This document shows, one piece after another, positions 8,610 through 15,365 of a DNA stretch of 27,599 bases (position 1 is its first letter; every line of letters starts with the position of its first letter). The notes below the pieces were generated by a model that was given only the letters and a program-made list of their open reading frames with translations, was not told where the DNA came from and made no database searches. A program made the translations under genes and the position numbers. The stretch is from Fidelibacterota bacterium (GTDB lineage Bacteria > Marinisomatota > Marinisomatia > Marinisomatales > TCS55), in the NCBI GenBank assembly GCA_004124535.1, contig SCKQ01000029.1:1-27599 (forward strand), in the 5' to 3' direction.

Positions 8610-9683
8610 TTGATAGATAAAAAAGTAACCATTGGTATTGTGGGTTGTGGAAACATCGCTGAAACATACTTAGAGCAGATCGCAGATTATGATAATGTGC
8701 ATTTAATTGGGCTGACAGATATAATTACTGCGCGAGCCCAGAAACTTGCTGATGCACATAACTGTGCGGTGTACCCAGACCTTGAAACAATGGTCGCCGA
8801 TGAAAAAATTGATTTAGTGGTTAATCTTACAATTCACCATGCCCATGTCGAAGTAATTGAAAAAATTCTTCATGCCGGCAAACATGTGTATACAGAAAAA
8901 CCCTTAGCTATGAGTTATAAAGAAGCCCAACGTCTCGTAGCTCTAGCCGAAAAAAAGAAACTTCGCTTAAGCAGTGCTCCCATAACGTATATGGGGGAAG
9001 CCCAGCAAACGGCAGGCAAGCAAATAGCCGATGGTGTATTGGGCCAGATCAGGCTAATCTATGCGGAAATAAACCACGACAGAATTGAAACATGGCATCC
9101 AAACCCAGTGCCGTTTTTTGATGTAGGGGTGCTATGGGATGTGGGCATTTATGCCTTGACCGTTTGTACCGCACTGATGGGACCCGTAAAGCGCGTCACT
9201 GGTTATGGCAAAATAATTGTACCGACACGCAGAACATTGGACGGAGAAACTTTTCAGGTCACTACACCGGATTTCATTCTCTCTTTGATTGAAATGCAAA
9301 ATGGCGGGTTGCTCCGGTTAACCTGCAATTTTTACGCCAATGATTCCAAACAGGATCATGCTATCGAGATCCATGGGGATGGTGGTATGCTTTACCTTGG
9401 CAGCGCTTACAAATACAGCGCACCGGTAGAATTCATTGAATTTGGCGGTGAACCATCGCTCATACCACCGCTTCGCGAGCCCTACGATGGCACTGAATAT
9501 GCACGCGGCCTGGAAGATCTTGCCGAAGCTATCCTGCAAAATAAGCCCCACCGAGCGACTGGGGACCATGCGGCACATACTATTGAGATCATGGAAGCCA
9601 TTGATACATCGATTGCCACCAAACAAACTGTTGATGTGCATTCCAATTTTAGGCAACCGAAAATGATGGATTGGGCATCCTGA
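8610..9683 (+). CDS. Gfo/Idh/MocA-family NAD(P)-dependent oxidoreductase
   Basis: Predicted cytoplasmic sugar or cyclitol dehydrogenase acting on the solute delivered by the symporter. The 357-residue protein has the full family layout: Rossmann loop GIVGCGNIAE with glycines at 9, 12 and 14, the hallmark TEKPLA with E96-K97-P98 (the Lys is normally catalytic), and a C-terminal alpha/beta substrate domain containing WDVGIYAL, where the GxxxxD-type family block and catalytic His/Asp region are expected. The start is TTG 8610 behind AAGGA at 8596-8600 with 9 bases spacing. No ATG before residue 61 would preserve the Rossmann fold, so the TTG is well supported. It is the second gene of the symporter operon. 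The exact substrate is unknown. Confidence 0.92.
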   Translation: MIDKKVTIGIVGCGNIAETYLEQIADYDNVHLIGLTDIITARAQKLADAHNCAVYPDLETMVADEKIDLVVNLTIHHAHVEVIEKILHAGKHVYTEKPLAMSYKEAQRLVALAEKKKLRLSSAPITYMGEAQQTAGKQIADGVLGQIRLIYAEINHDRIETWHPNPVPFFDVGVLWDVGIYALTVCTALMGPVKRVTGYGKIIVPTRRTLDGETFQVTTPDFILSLIEMQNGGLLRLTCNFYANDSKQDHAIEIHGDGGMLYLGSAYKYSAPVEFIEFGGEPSLIPPLREPYDGTEYARGLEDLAEAILQNKPHRATGDHAAHTIEIMEAIDTSIATKQTVDVHSNFRQPKMMDWAS

Positions 9684-9690
9684 AAAATTA

Positions 9691-10413
9691 ATGGTTAAAA
9701 AATTATTACTATTTATTTTACCGGTTACACTTACTATTGGCTTTTCACAGCAGCGTAAAATGGGACTTGATGAACCAAATGAAAATGAAATTGATTTGAA
9801 ATATCTATTTTTCCTGCCCAAGGACTTTTATAGCGATAAAAATACACGCTGGCCGCTGATATTGTTTCTTCACGGCATGGGCGAAAGAGGTGCTGACCTA
9901 GAATTGGTAAAAATACACGGCATTCCCAAGATAGTAGAGGCTCAAACAGATTTTCCGTTTATTACTGTATCACCCCAATGTCCAATTGAATATGTGTGGC
10001 AGGACGATGACATGCAGCAAGCAGTAGAGGGCATCTTGTTGAAAATAATAAAAAATTATCGGGTAGATAAAATGCGGGTCTATATTACCGGATTAAGTAT
10101 GGGGGGGTACGGTACTTGGGCGCTAGCTGCCCGCCGTCCTGATCTCTTTGCCGCGGCTGTGCCCATATGTGGCGGCGGTGATCCGGCAACTGTTAATGTA
10201 TTGAAAAATTTGCCAATCTGGGTTTTTCATGGAGGTCTCGATGAGGTAGTATTGCCCGAAGAATCGGAAAAAATGGTTAGAGCGCTGGAAAAAGAAGGGG
10301 GCAAGGTCCGTTATACATTATATCCAGAAGCGTACCATGATTCGTGGACAGAAACGTATGATAACCCTGCACTGTATGATTGGTTACTAAACAATAGAAA
10401 AGCAGAAAATTAA
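9691..10413 (+). CDS. Exported alpha/beta-hydrolase esterase (CE1/phospholipase-carboxylesterase-like)
   Basis: Probable envelope esterase that could remove acyl groups from plant or algal polysaccharide, so that the GH5 enzyme can act; that role is inferred from context. The 240-residue protein starts with a signal peptide (MVKK, hydrophobic core to residue 18, then SQ). Triad residues: S136 in GLSMGGYG, D184 in HGGLDEVV and H216 in AYHDSW. The oxyanion-side FLHGMGERG near 59-67 is typical of the group annotated as prolyl-oligopeptidase-like or poly(3-hydroxybutyrate) depolymerase-like esterases. It begins 7 bases after the Gfo/Idh gene. A dienelactone hydrolase or peptidase label is possible; the single compact domain makes a peptidase unlikely. 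Confidence 0.87.
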   Translation: MVKKLLLFILPVTLTIGFSQQRKMGLDEPNENEIDLKYLFFLPKDFYSDKNTRWPLILFLHGMGERGADLELVKIHGIPKIVEAQTDFPFITVSPQCPIEYVWQDDDMQQAVEGILLKIIKNYRVDKMRVYITGLSMGGYGTWALAARRPDLFAAAVPICGGGDPATVNVLKNLPIWVFHGGLDEVVLPEESEKMVRALEKEGGKVRYTLYPEAYHDSWTETYDNPALYDWLLNNRKAEN

Positions 10414-10428
10414 GGAATGACGCTTATA

Positions 10429-11145
10429 ATGAAGGTACGGGATTTAGCCAAAATGATTGATCATTCGCTTTTGCACCCTACCATGACCGAGCAGGATTTA
10501 CGGAATGGTTGTGAAATAGCGAAAAAATACGGTGTTGCGGCTGTATTTATAAAACCATATGCAATTCCTATTGCGGTGGAAATTTTACAGGGTTCAGATG
10601 TGCTGGTCGGTTCAGTTATTGGCTTTCCTCATGGGGCTACTCCAGTCAACATCAAGGTATTCGAAACAGAACAAGCTATACAAGCAGGTGCAGTTGAAAT
10701 TGATATGGTTGTCAATGTTGGTAAAGTATTAGATGAAGACTGGGATTATATCCGCAATGAATTAGCGTCCATTAGGGAAGTAACCAAAAAACACCGTGTT
10801 ATTTTAAAGGTTATTTTTGAAAACGATTACCTGAATCAGGATCGTCACAAGATAAAACTTTCCAAACTATGCAGTGAAGTCCAGGTTGATTATATCAAAA
10901 CATCTACAGGATATGGATTTGTGAAAGGGGATGATAGTAAATATTCCTATACGGGAGCAACTGACCACGATTTGAGATTAATGCGTAAAGCAGCTGATCC
11001 CAGTGTTCAGGTAAAGGCAGCTGGCGGTGTAAAGAATCTTGATGACCTTTTGCGGGTTCGTGAGCTTGGCTGCACCAGGGTCGGGGCAACGGCAACCGTT
11101 GAAATACTGGAAGAAGCTAAGGCGAGGTTTGGCTCGGAATACTGA
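10429..11145 (+). CDS. deoC: Deoxyribose-phosphate aldolase family protein
   Basis: Class I aldolase of the DeoC family, which cleaves 2-deoxyribose 5-phosphate to glyceraldehyde 3-phosphate and acetaldehyde. From ATG 10429 (238 residues) the Schiff-base lysine is K157 in YIKTSTGYG, the relay lysine is K196 in VKAAGGV, and D92 in EIDMVVNVG is the conserved acid. MIDHSLL near residues 9-15 is the family's N-terminal signature. Another ATG lies at 10417, but AAGGA at 10412-10416 abuts it with no spacing, so 10429 is preferred, though at 12 bases the spacing is long. The position where homologs often have VNP or VYP reads FIKP. In this operon it may serve deoxyribose or a related sugar phosphate; the aldehyde product could be handled by the aldehyde dehydrogenase encoded at 19549, which is not linked. 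Confidence 0.93.
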   Translation: MKVRDLAKMIDHSLLHPTMTEQDLRNGCEIAKKYGVAAVFIKPYAIPIAVEILQGSDVLVGSVIGFPHGATPVNIKVFETEQAIQAGAVEIDMVVNVGKVLDEDWDYIRNELASIREVTKKHRVILKVIFENDYLNQDRHKIKLSKLCSEVQVDYIKTSTGYGFVKGDDSKYSYTGATDHDLRLMRKAADPSVQVKAAGGVKNLDDLLRVRELGCTRVGATATVEILEEAKARFGSEY

Positions 11146-11166
11146 AATTTTGAAGGAATGAATAGT

Positions 11167-12183
11167 ATGAAAGCCTACGTATTACGCAAACACGGTAAAC
11201 CAACAGTTTTGCAACCAACAGATATTCCTATTCCTGCACTGGGGCCAGAACAGGTCAGGGTGAATATTGAATGCATTGGTTTGAACTATGCAGAAATTAT
11301 GGCCCGGAAAGGTTTCTACGGCTGGGCACCCCAAATGCCCTATACTTTGGGTATGGAAGCTTATGGGAAAATTGAGGCCATCGGTGACAATGTGTCAGCT
11401 AGAGCTGTAGGGGACAAGGTGATCATTGGTACACAGTACGGCTGCTACGCAGAAAAATTTGTCGGTCACTGGCAGGCTACGGCCCCTGCGATCGAACAAT
11501 TTACGCCTGAAGAAAATGCAGCTTTTTTCGTCAATTTCTCCACCGCATGGGTCGGATTATTCGAAATGGCAAAACTTGAAGCAGGTGAATCTGTCTTGAT
11601 TCAGGCTGCTGCCGGTGGTGTTGGGACCGCTGCACTGCAAATGGCCAAAGCCTTGAACTGTACTGTCTACGGCACGGTAAGTAACCCGGCAAAAGTAAAA
11701 TTACTCCAGGATTTGGGAATTGACTATGCGATTAACTATTTGGAGGAGGACTTTGAAGATTTGGTAAAGAAATTAACGGATGGTCAGGGCGTAGATGTAG
11801 TCCAGGAAATGGTTGGAGGCGATGTGTTCAAAAAGAGTGTACGGGTGCTTAAGCCTTTGGGTCGGATCATTGTAATGGGTTATGCCAGTATGGACCTAAA
11901 GAAGTGGAATCCATTATCATGGTATAAAACCTGGCAGGGTGTACCAAAAGCAAACCTTATGGATATGTCCAAACGTGTATATAGCATGATGTCTTTCCAT
12001 TTGGGTTACCTCATGAAGGATGAGGCTATCATGGATCGCATTATTCAGCGATTATCCGAATTTGTTATTAAGCATAATTTGCGTCCTGTAGTAGGACAGA
12101 CTTTTTCCTTTGACGAGATCCATAAGGCCCATGAATTAATGGAATCACGAAAAAGCATGGGCAAGATCGTTATTACAGTCTAG
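11167..12183 (+). CDS. MDR-superfamily NAD(P)H:quinone oxidoreductase / VAT1-like zinc-free alcohol dehydrogenase
   Basis: Cytoplasmic oxidoreductase of the medium-chain dehydrogenase superfamily, 338 residues from ATG 11167. That start has AAGGA (11153-11157) at 9 bases; the ATG at 11158 directly abuts it and is unlikely. The N-terminal GroES-like domain includes GLNYAEIMARKGFYG and LGMEAYGKIEAIGD. The nucleotide-binding loop is AAAGGVGTAALQMAKAL, with the AxxGGVGxxAxQ pattern of quinone oxidoreductases. The catalytic and structural zinc cysteines of alcohol dehydrogenases are absent, which places it with the zinc-independent QOR/VAT1 branch. The C-terminal LMESRKSMGKIVI is also typical. It is the last intact gene of the symporter run. 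Possible roles are quinone or enone reduction; nothing in the sequence fixes the substrate. Confidence 0.88.
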   Translation: MKAYVLRKHGKPTVLQPTDIPIPALGPEQVRVNIECIGLNYAEIMARKGFYGWAPQMPYTLGMEAYGKIEAIGDNVSARAVGDKVIIGTQYGCYAEKFVGHWQATAPAIEQFTPEENAAFFVNFSTAWVGLFEMAKLEAGESVLIQAAAGGVGTAALQMAKALNCTVYGTVSNPAKVKLLQDLGIDYAINYLEEDFEDLVKKLTDGQGVDVVQEMVGGDVFKKSVRVLKPLGRIIVMGYASMDLKKWNPLSWYKTWQGVPKANLMDMSKRVYSMMSFHLGYLMKDEAIMDRIIQRLSEFVIKHNLRPVVGQTFSFDEIHKAHELMESRKSMGKIVITV

Positions 12184-12192
12184 TTTATTTTT

Positions 12193-12300
12193 ATGCAGGT
12201 TTACGAGTATATTGTAATTGAATCAGGATTTGAGGGCTCTGTAGCTGCCCTTCGTCTTGCTGAAAAAGATTACAAAGTACAGGTTTCTGAAAAAATTTAA
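12193..12300 (+). pseudogene. N-terminal remnant of a GMC-type FAD oxidoreductase (cholesterol-oxidase-like)
   Basis: A 35-codon frame from ATG 12193 reads [13 protein letters not shown] and then [13 protein letters not shown], ending in TAA. This is recognisably the FAD-binding start of GMC oxidoreductases, in which [24 protein letters not shown] is usual. The first glycine of GxGxxG has become Glu and the fifth position has also changed Gly to Glu. The roughly 500 following residues of such enzymes are absent: the next gene begins 33 bases later in another fold. There is no convincing ribosome-binding site. What is seen is the short frame and the resemblance; that it is a decayed, internally deleted gene is inference. 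A functional micro-protein is unlikely, because the nucleotide-binding glycines are lost. Confidence 0.7.
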
Positions 12301-12303
12301 TCT

Positions 12304-12325
12304 ATTAATTACATTGACAATTAAT
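12304..12325. other. AT-rich palindrome just upstream of the alpha/beta hydrolase
   Basis: ATTAATT (12304-12310) and AATTAAT (12319-12325) are perfect 7-base arms around an 8-base loop, ending 8 bases before ATG 12334. TTGACA at 12314-12319 overlaps the right arm but has no matching -10 before the gene. The arms contain no G/C, so it is not a terminator; operator or chance. Confidence 0.2.
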
Positions 12326-12333
12326 ACACTGTA

Positions 12334-13188
12334 ATGGCTTCATTGGCTGATTGTTGTGCCCCCGGCACGATCATAGTGGATAAGTTCATGCCGGTGGCTG
12401 AGGATGTGTCATTACGCGTAATTACTTTTTCACCTGCAGTTGATTATAAAAACCCTATTATCTTTATTATACCTGGCTGGATATCAACTGTTGAGGGGTG
12501 TAAAACGATGCTTTCTGATTTTACCAGAGACCATACAGTTATTTACATGGAGACTAGGGAAAAACCATCAGCGAAAATATCCAAATATTCAGATCTAGGT
12601 GTGGAAAAAATTGGGGAAGATATTGCTGCGGTCATTCACAAAAAAAATCTATTAGAAACCGAATATATTTTACTCGGCAGTTCCCTCGGTGCTACTGGTA
12701 ATATTGAAGGGTATCATTTATTTGACTCACGACCTAAGTGTTTAATTATGATCGGACCGAATGCTGCATTTGGTTTTACCTTCTTGGCGAAAATTATCAT
12801 AAGGGTATGTCCGGTATCTTTATATCAATTTGCAAAACCATTTATCAAATGGTACATGAAAAAAAATTATCTGGATGTAGGTGCGGATCCAGACCAATAT
12901 AAAAATTACAGTGATCTGTTGAATGACATAGAACCAAGAAGAGTAAAAAGATCTGCTTTAGCCAATTTTGACTACACAGTGTGGCAGCGCTTGAGCGATA
13001 TTGATTGTCCAGCGTTGATATTAGGTGGCTCTAGTGATGTGATGCATAACCCGCTGAATGTTGAGTTGATTGTTAAAGAAATGAAGGATGTACAGTATAT
13101 TGATCTCGAAATCAATTCAAGAACCTATGGGCAAGAAGCAATAGATATAATGAGATCATTTATGGATTTAGGTGAGGCAAAGGTTTAA
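12334..13188 (+). CDS. Alpha/beta hydrolase with incomplete catalytic triad
   Basis: The 284-residue protein has an alpha/beta-hydrolase core: IIFIIPGWIST near 42-52 (the HG oxyanion position reads PG), nucleophile elbow GSSLG with S117 at the centre, and ILGGSSDV with D235 as the likely acid. The catalytic histidine expected after the last strand, near residues 255-265, is not there; that loop reads NSRTYGQEA, and the last His in the protein is H238. The protein may therefore be inactive, use another base, or be a binding protein. There is no signal peptide. Proteins fusing a GMC oxidoreductase to such a hydrolase domain are known, and the GMC remnant lies immediately upstream, so this may be the surviving C-terminal half of a broken fusion. 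An in-frame stop at 12322 shows it is now separate. Confidence 0.75.
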   Translation: MASLADCCAPGTIIVDKFMPVAEDVSLRVITFSPAVDYKNPIIFIIPGWISTVEGCKTMLSDFTRDHTVIYMETREKPSAKISKYSDLGVEKIGEDIAAVIHKKNLLETEYILLGSSLGATGNIEGYHLFDSRPKCLIMIGPNAAFGFTFLAKIIIRVCPVSLYQFAKPFIKWYMKKNYLDVGADPDQYKNYSDLLNDIEPRRVKRSALANFDYTVWQRLSDIDCPALILGGSSDVMHNPLNVELIVKEMKDVQYIDLEINSRTYGQEAIDIMRSFMDLGEAKV

Positions 13189-13271
13189 TTGTTTTTAATG
13201 TAATGGATAATTGCTGGTCTTCTTCCTAAAATTCGTTTACAACTTATAGCGTTTTGAAAGAGTAATACCAT

Positions 13272-14219
13272 TTGCGATCGTATAATTATATCAATTCGTT
13301 GATTAAAATATTGATCTTATTACCGCTGTGCTTTAATTATGCACGGGGTGATGAGACTAGTACAGATATCATAGTCAAATTAAAGGTTGAATCGAAATAT
13401 GAGTTCCATAATCGCTTTGGGGAATATCTTGAGATCCTGCAATATCAAATAAAAACCAACTATGATAAGCTTGGCAAAGTGTCCTCGGTGATACATTATG
13501 ATGGAGAAGGCAATTTGCAGAGCAAAGATATTTACTATTATAACAATGTCGGTTATCTGGTGGAATTATCTAGTTATGGCCCTGATGGGTTACTTGTATG
13601 GAAAAACATATTTGCATATGGTGATCATAACAAAATAACCCATGAAGCATCCTATAATCCTGATGGGTCACTGGCTTGGGAAGACAAGTACAAATATGAT
13701 AAGAATGATCATCTTATAGAGAAGGTTTCATATCTCATAGAGGAAGAAAACGAATATGTCAGCCGGACTTTTCGGTATGATTCACAAAATCAATTAGTAA
13801 AAGAGACTTCTTTTTACCCTGACGGCAAACGCAGCAGTGATTTCATTTATACGTATGATTTTGATGGCAAACTGGTCGAAGAAAAGTTTTATGATTACTA
13901 CAAAAAGCTTACCCTGAAAGATCAATATAAATATGATCGAAAAGACAATCTCAAAGAATGGGTGCTAATCGATAAAGATGGTAAATTGGTCGATAATTAC
14001 GAAGGCATCGCCAAAAAGTTATATCAATATAATAGGAATAGTGATGTCATTAACATAGAACTGAAGGATGATCGAGGCAGTGTAGTGAAGAAGGAAATAT
14101 TTCAATATGGGAAAGATGGACGATTGATTGAGTCCGTTAAATTTTATGTGAAATTTATGTTCGGCAAGGTACATGAAATACCCATAGAAAAGACCACATT
14201 TCAATATGAGCGGTGGTAA
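13272..14219 (+). CDS. Exported YD-like repeat protein, function unknown
   Basis: The 315-residue protein starts at TTG; no ATG occurs before the extreme C-terminus. Residues 8-26 form a signal sequence ending near ARG. The rest is about nine repeats of roughly 25-30 residues in the pattern Y-x-Y-D-x-x-x-x-L-x-E-x-x-x-Y-x-x-D-G-x-L, for example YKYDKNDHLIEKVSY, YTYDFDGKLVEEKFY and FQYGKDGRLIESVKFY. The pattern resembles RHS/YD repeats, which fold as beta-strand spirals, but lacks the conserved core and toxin end of real RHS proteins. Its stop overlaps the upstream GTG frame of the lipoprotein gene that follows. It may be a surface or periplasmic scaffold; I do not recognise a specific family. 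Confidence 0.72.
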   Translation: MRSYNYINSLIKILILLPLCFNYARGDETSTDIIVKLKVESKYEFHNRFGEYLEILQYQIKTNYDKLGKVSSVIHYDGEGNLQSKDIYYYNNVGYLVELSSYGPDGLLVWKNIFAYGDHNKITHEASYNPDGSLAWEDKYKYDKNDHLIEKVSYLIEEENEYVSRTFRYDSQNQLVKETSFYPDGKRSSDFIYTYDFDGKLVEEKFYDYYKKLTLKDQYKYDRKDNLKEWVLIDKDGKLVDNYEGIAKKLYQYNRNSDVINIELKDDRGSVVKKEIFQYGKDGRLIESVKFYVKFMFGKVHEIPIEKTTFQYERW

Positions 14220-14227
14220 TTTTTACT

Positions 14228-15277
14228 ATGGGCAGTAAGTCCTTTTATTATTTTATTGTGTTGCTAATATTGGTCAGTTGCTCTGATAATTCACCAGCTA
14301 TAAAAAAGGTCATTGTAAAGGATAATTCTGCCAGACTTGTTGATAATCCTAGAACAAAATCTCCCATAACTTTTATACCAATTGGCACCGAATTAGAAGT
14401 ACTAAAAATAAAGGATGTAAAGAAAGGCTTGTTCAACACGACCTGGTTCCAGGTGCCTTACGAAGATACCATAGGGTGGATCAATATGTTTTTTGTAACA
14501 GTTGATTCAAATGCCACTATAGAGGATATGAGAAAACTTACCAATCGCAGTCTGTCAGGTTCCGATGAGAGTACTGATTATGAGGATTATGATGAAGATT
14601 ATGAAACAGATGAAACTTTTGATTACGATGAATATTATAAGGATGAAGAAATTACTCAGGATACGGATGTATTGACTGCAGGCCAGCGTAATGTAGTTCA
14701 AGGTATTGGACACGGTAGTGCAAGTATCTCCATCATATCATCATCAGGTAGGTTGTACACTGTACAGATTACATCCGGTAAAAACCTTGCAGCCGCGGAA
14801 GAATTGGTCCGGAATGCTAAAAATGCCGCTATAGATGCCTATATCCAACGAGGTTACGTAGATAACAGCGGTACATTGTGGTATCGTGTGCGGGCAGGAA
14901 AATATACATCCATAGATATAGCCAGGGCTGCCGCTGGTGAAATAAATGAAAAGATGAATACAAATTCCTGGGTGGATAATTTCCGGGAAGATGAAGCGGT
15001 AGAGCAGGAATTGATTCCAGCGCTCGGCGAACCATTAGAATCCTTACCCATGTTTGGTGTAGTTGATCCTTGGATGCGAGAAAATATTTCAAATTCTGGT
15101 TCTATAAAGTATATAAAATGGTATGATCCATATATCAGGGGTAATTTCCATTTACAGCGAGTTCGCTATAGTATATTGACTAATCAAGACGAATTATTGA
15201 TTGATGAGCGCGAGTTCAAATTTTGGGATGGAAAGCTCTATTCTGTTTTTGATAATCAAGGTACCCAACTGCAGTAA
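14228..15277 (+). CDS. Lipoprotein with SH3-like domain, acidic linker and SPOR domain
   Basis: From ATG 14228 the 349-residue product begins with a lipoprotein signal, FIVLLILVSC, with lipidation predicted on C18; the in-frame GTG at 14213 would add only five residues before it. Residues about 28-92 look like a bacterial SH3 domain (a VKDNSARL strand, then IGTELEVL, WFQVPY and IGWI). Residues 113-141 are a very acidic, tyrosine-rich linker (DYEDYDEDY). Residues about 174-245 form a SPOR domain (LYTVQITSG and LWYRVRAGKY blocks), which normally binds denuded glycan strands in peptidoglycan. A C-terminal region of about 100 residues, rich in Y and W, is unrecognised. A lipid-anchored protein contacting peptidoglycan is the simplest reading. 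It sits between two other exported repeat proteins. Confidence 0.85.
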   Translation: MGSKSFYYFIVLLILVSCSDNSPAIKKVIVKDNSARLVDNPRTKSPITFIPIGTELEVLKIKDVKKGLFNTTWFQVPYEDTIGWINMFFVTVDSNATIEDMRKLTNRSLSGSDESTDYEDYDEDYETDETFDYDEYYKDEEITQDTDVLTAGQRNVVQGIGHGSASISIISSSGRLYTVQITSGKNLAAAEELVRNAKNAAIDAYIQRGYVDNSGTLWYRVRAGKYTSIDIARAAAGEINEKMNTNSWVDNFREDEAVEQELIPALGEPLESLPMFGVVDPWMRENISNSGSIKYIKWYDPYIRGNFHLQRVRYSILTNQDELLIDEREFKFWDGKLYSVFDNQGTQLQ

Positions 15278-15300
15278 AACCCTTCAATTTATATAGCTGT

Positions 15301-15330
15301 TGTTGGATTACGTCACTTACCTTTACAATA
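15301..15330 (+). promoter_or_regulatory. Possible promoter for the MORN-repeat gene
   Basis: TTGTTG at 15301-15306 and TACAAT at 15325-15330 are separated by 18 bases, within the 88-base gap between the lipoprotein gene and the MORN-repeat gene. The -10 matches sigma-70 consensus at five of six positions and the -35 is weak. Transcription would start about 30 bases before the GTG start. Promoters in this lineage may differ from the E. coli consensus. Confidence 0.22.
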
Positions 15331-15365
15331 ACTTTCCCACAATTAACATTGTTTGATTCTGCAAA

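Noticed and set aside
9318..9821. Open frame on the minus strand across the Gfo/Idh and esterase junction
   Set aside because: It overlaps two well-supported genes, with no domain and no ribosome-binding site.
13272..14219. RHS/polymorphic toxin fragment
   Set aside because: The YD-like repeats lack the RHS core signature and any toxin domain, and no immunity gene follows. The protein appears complete, with a signal peptide.
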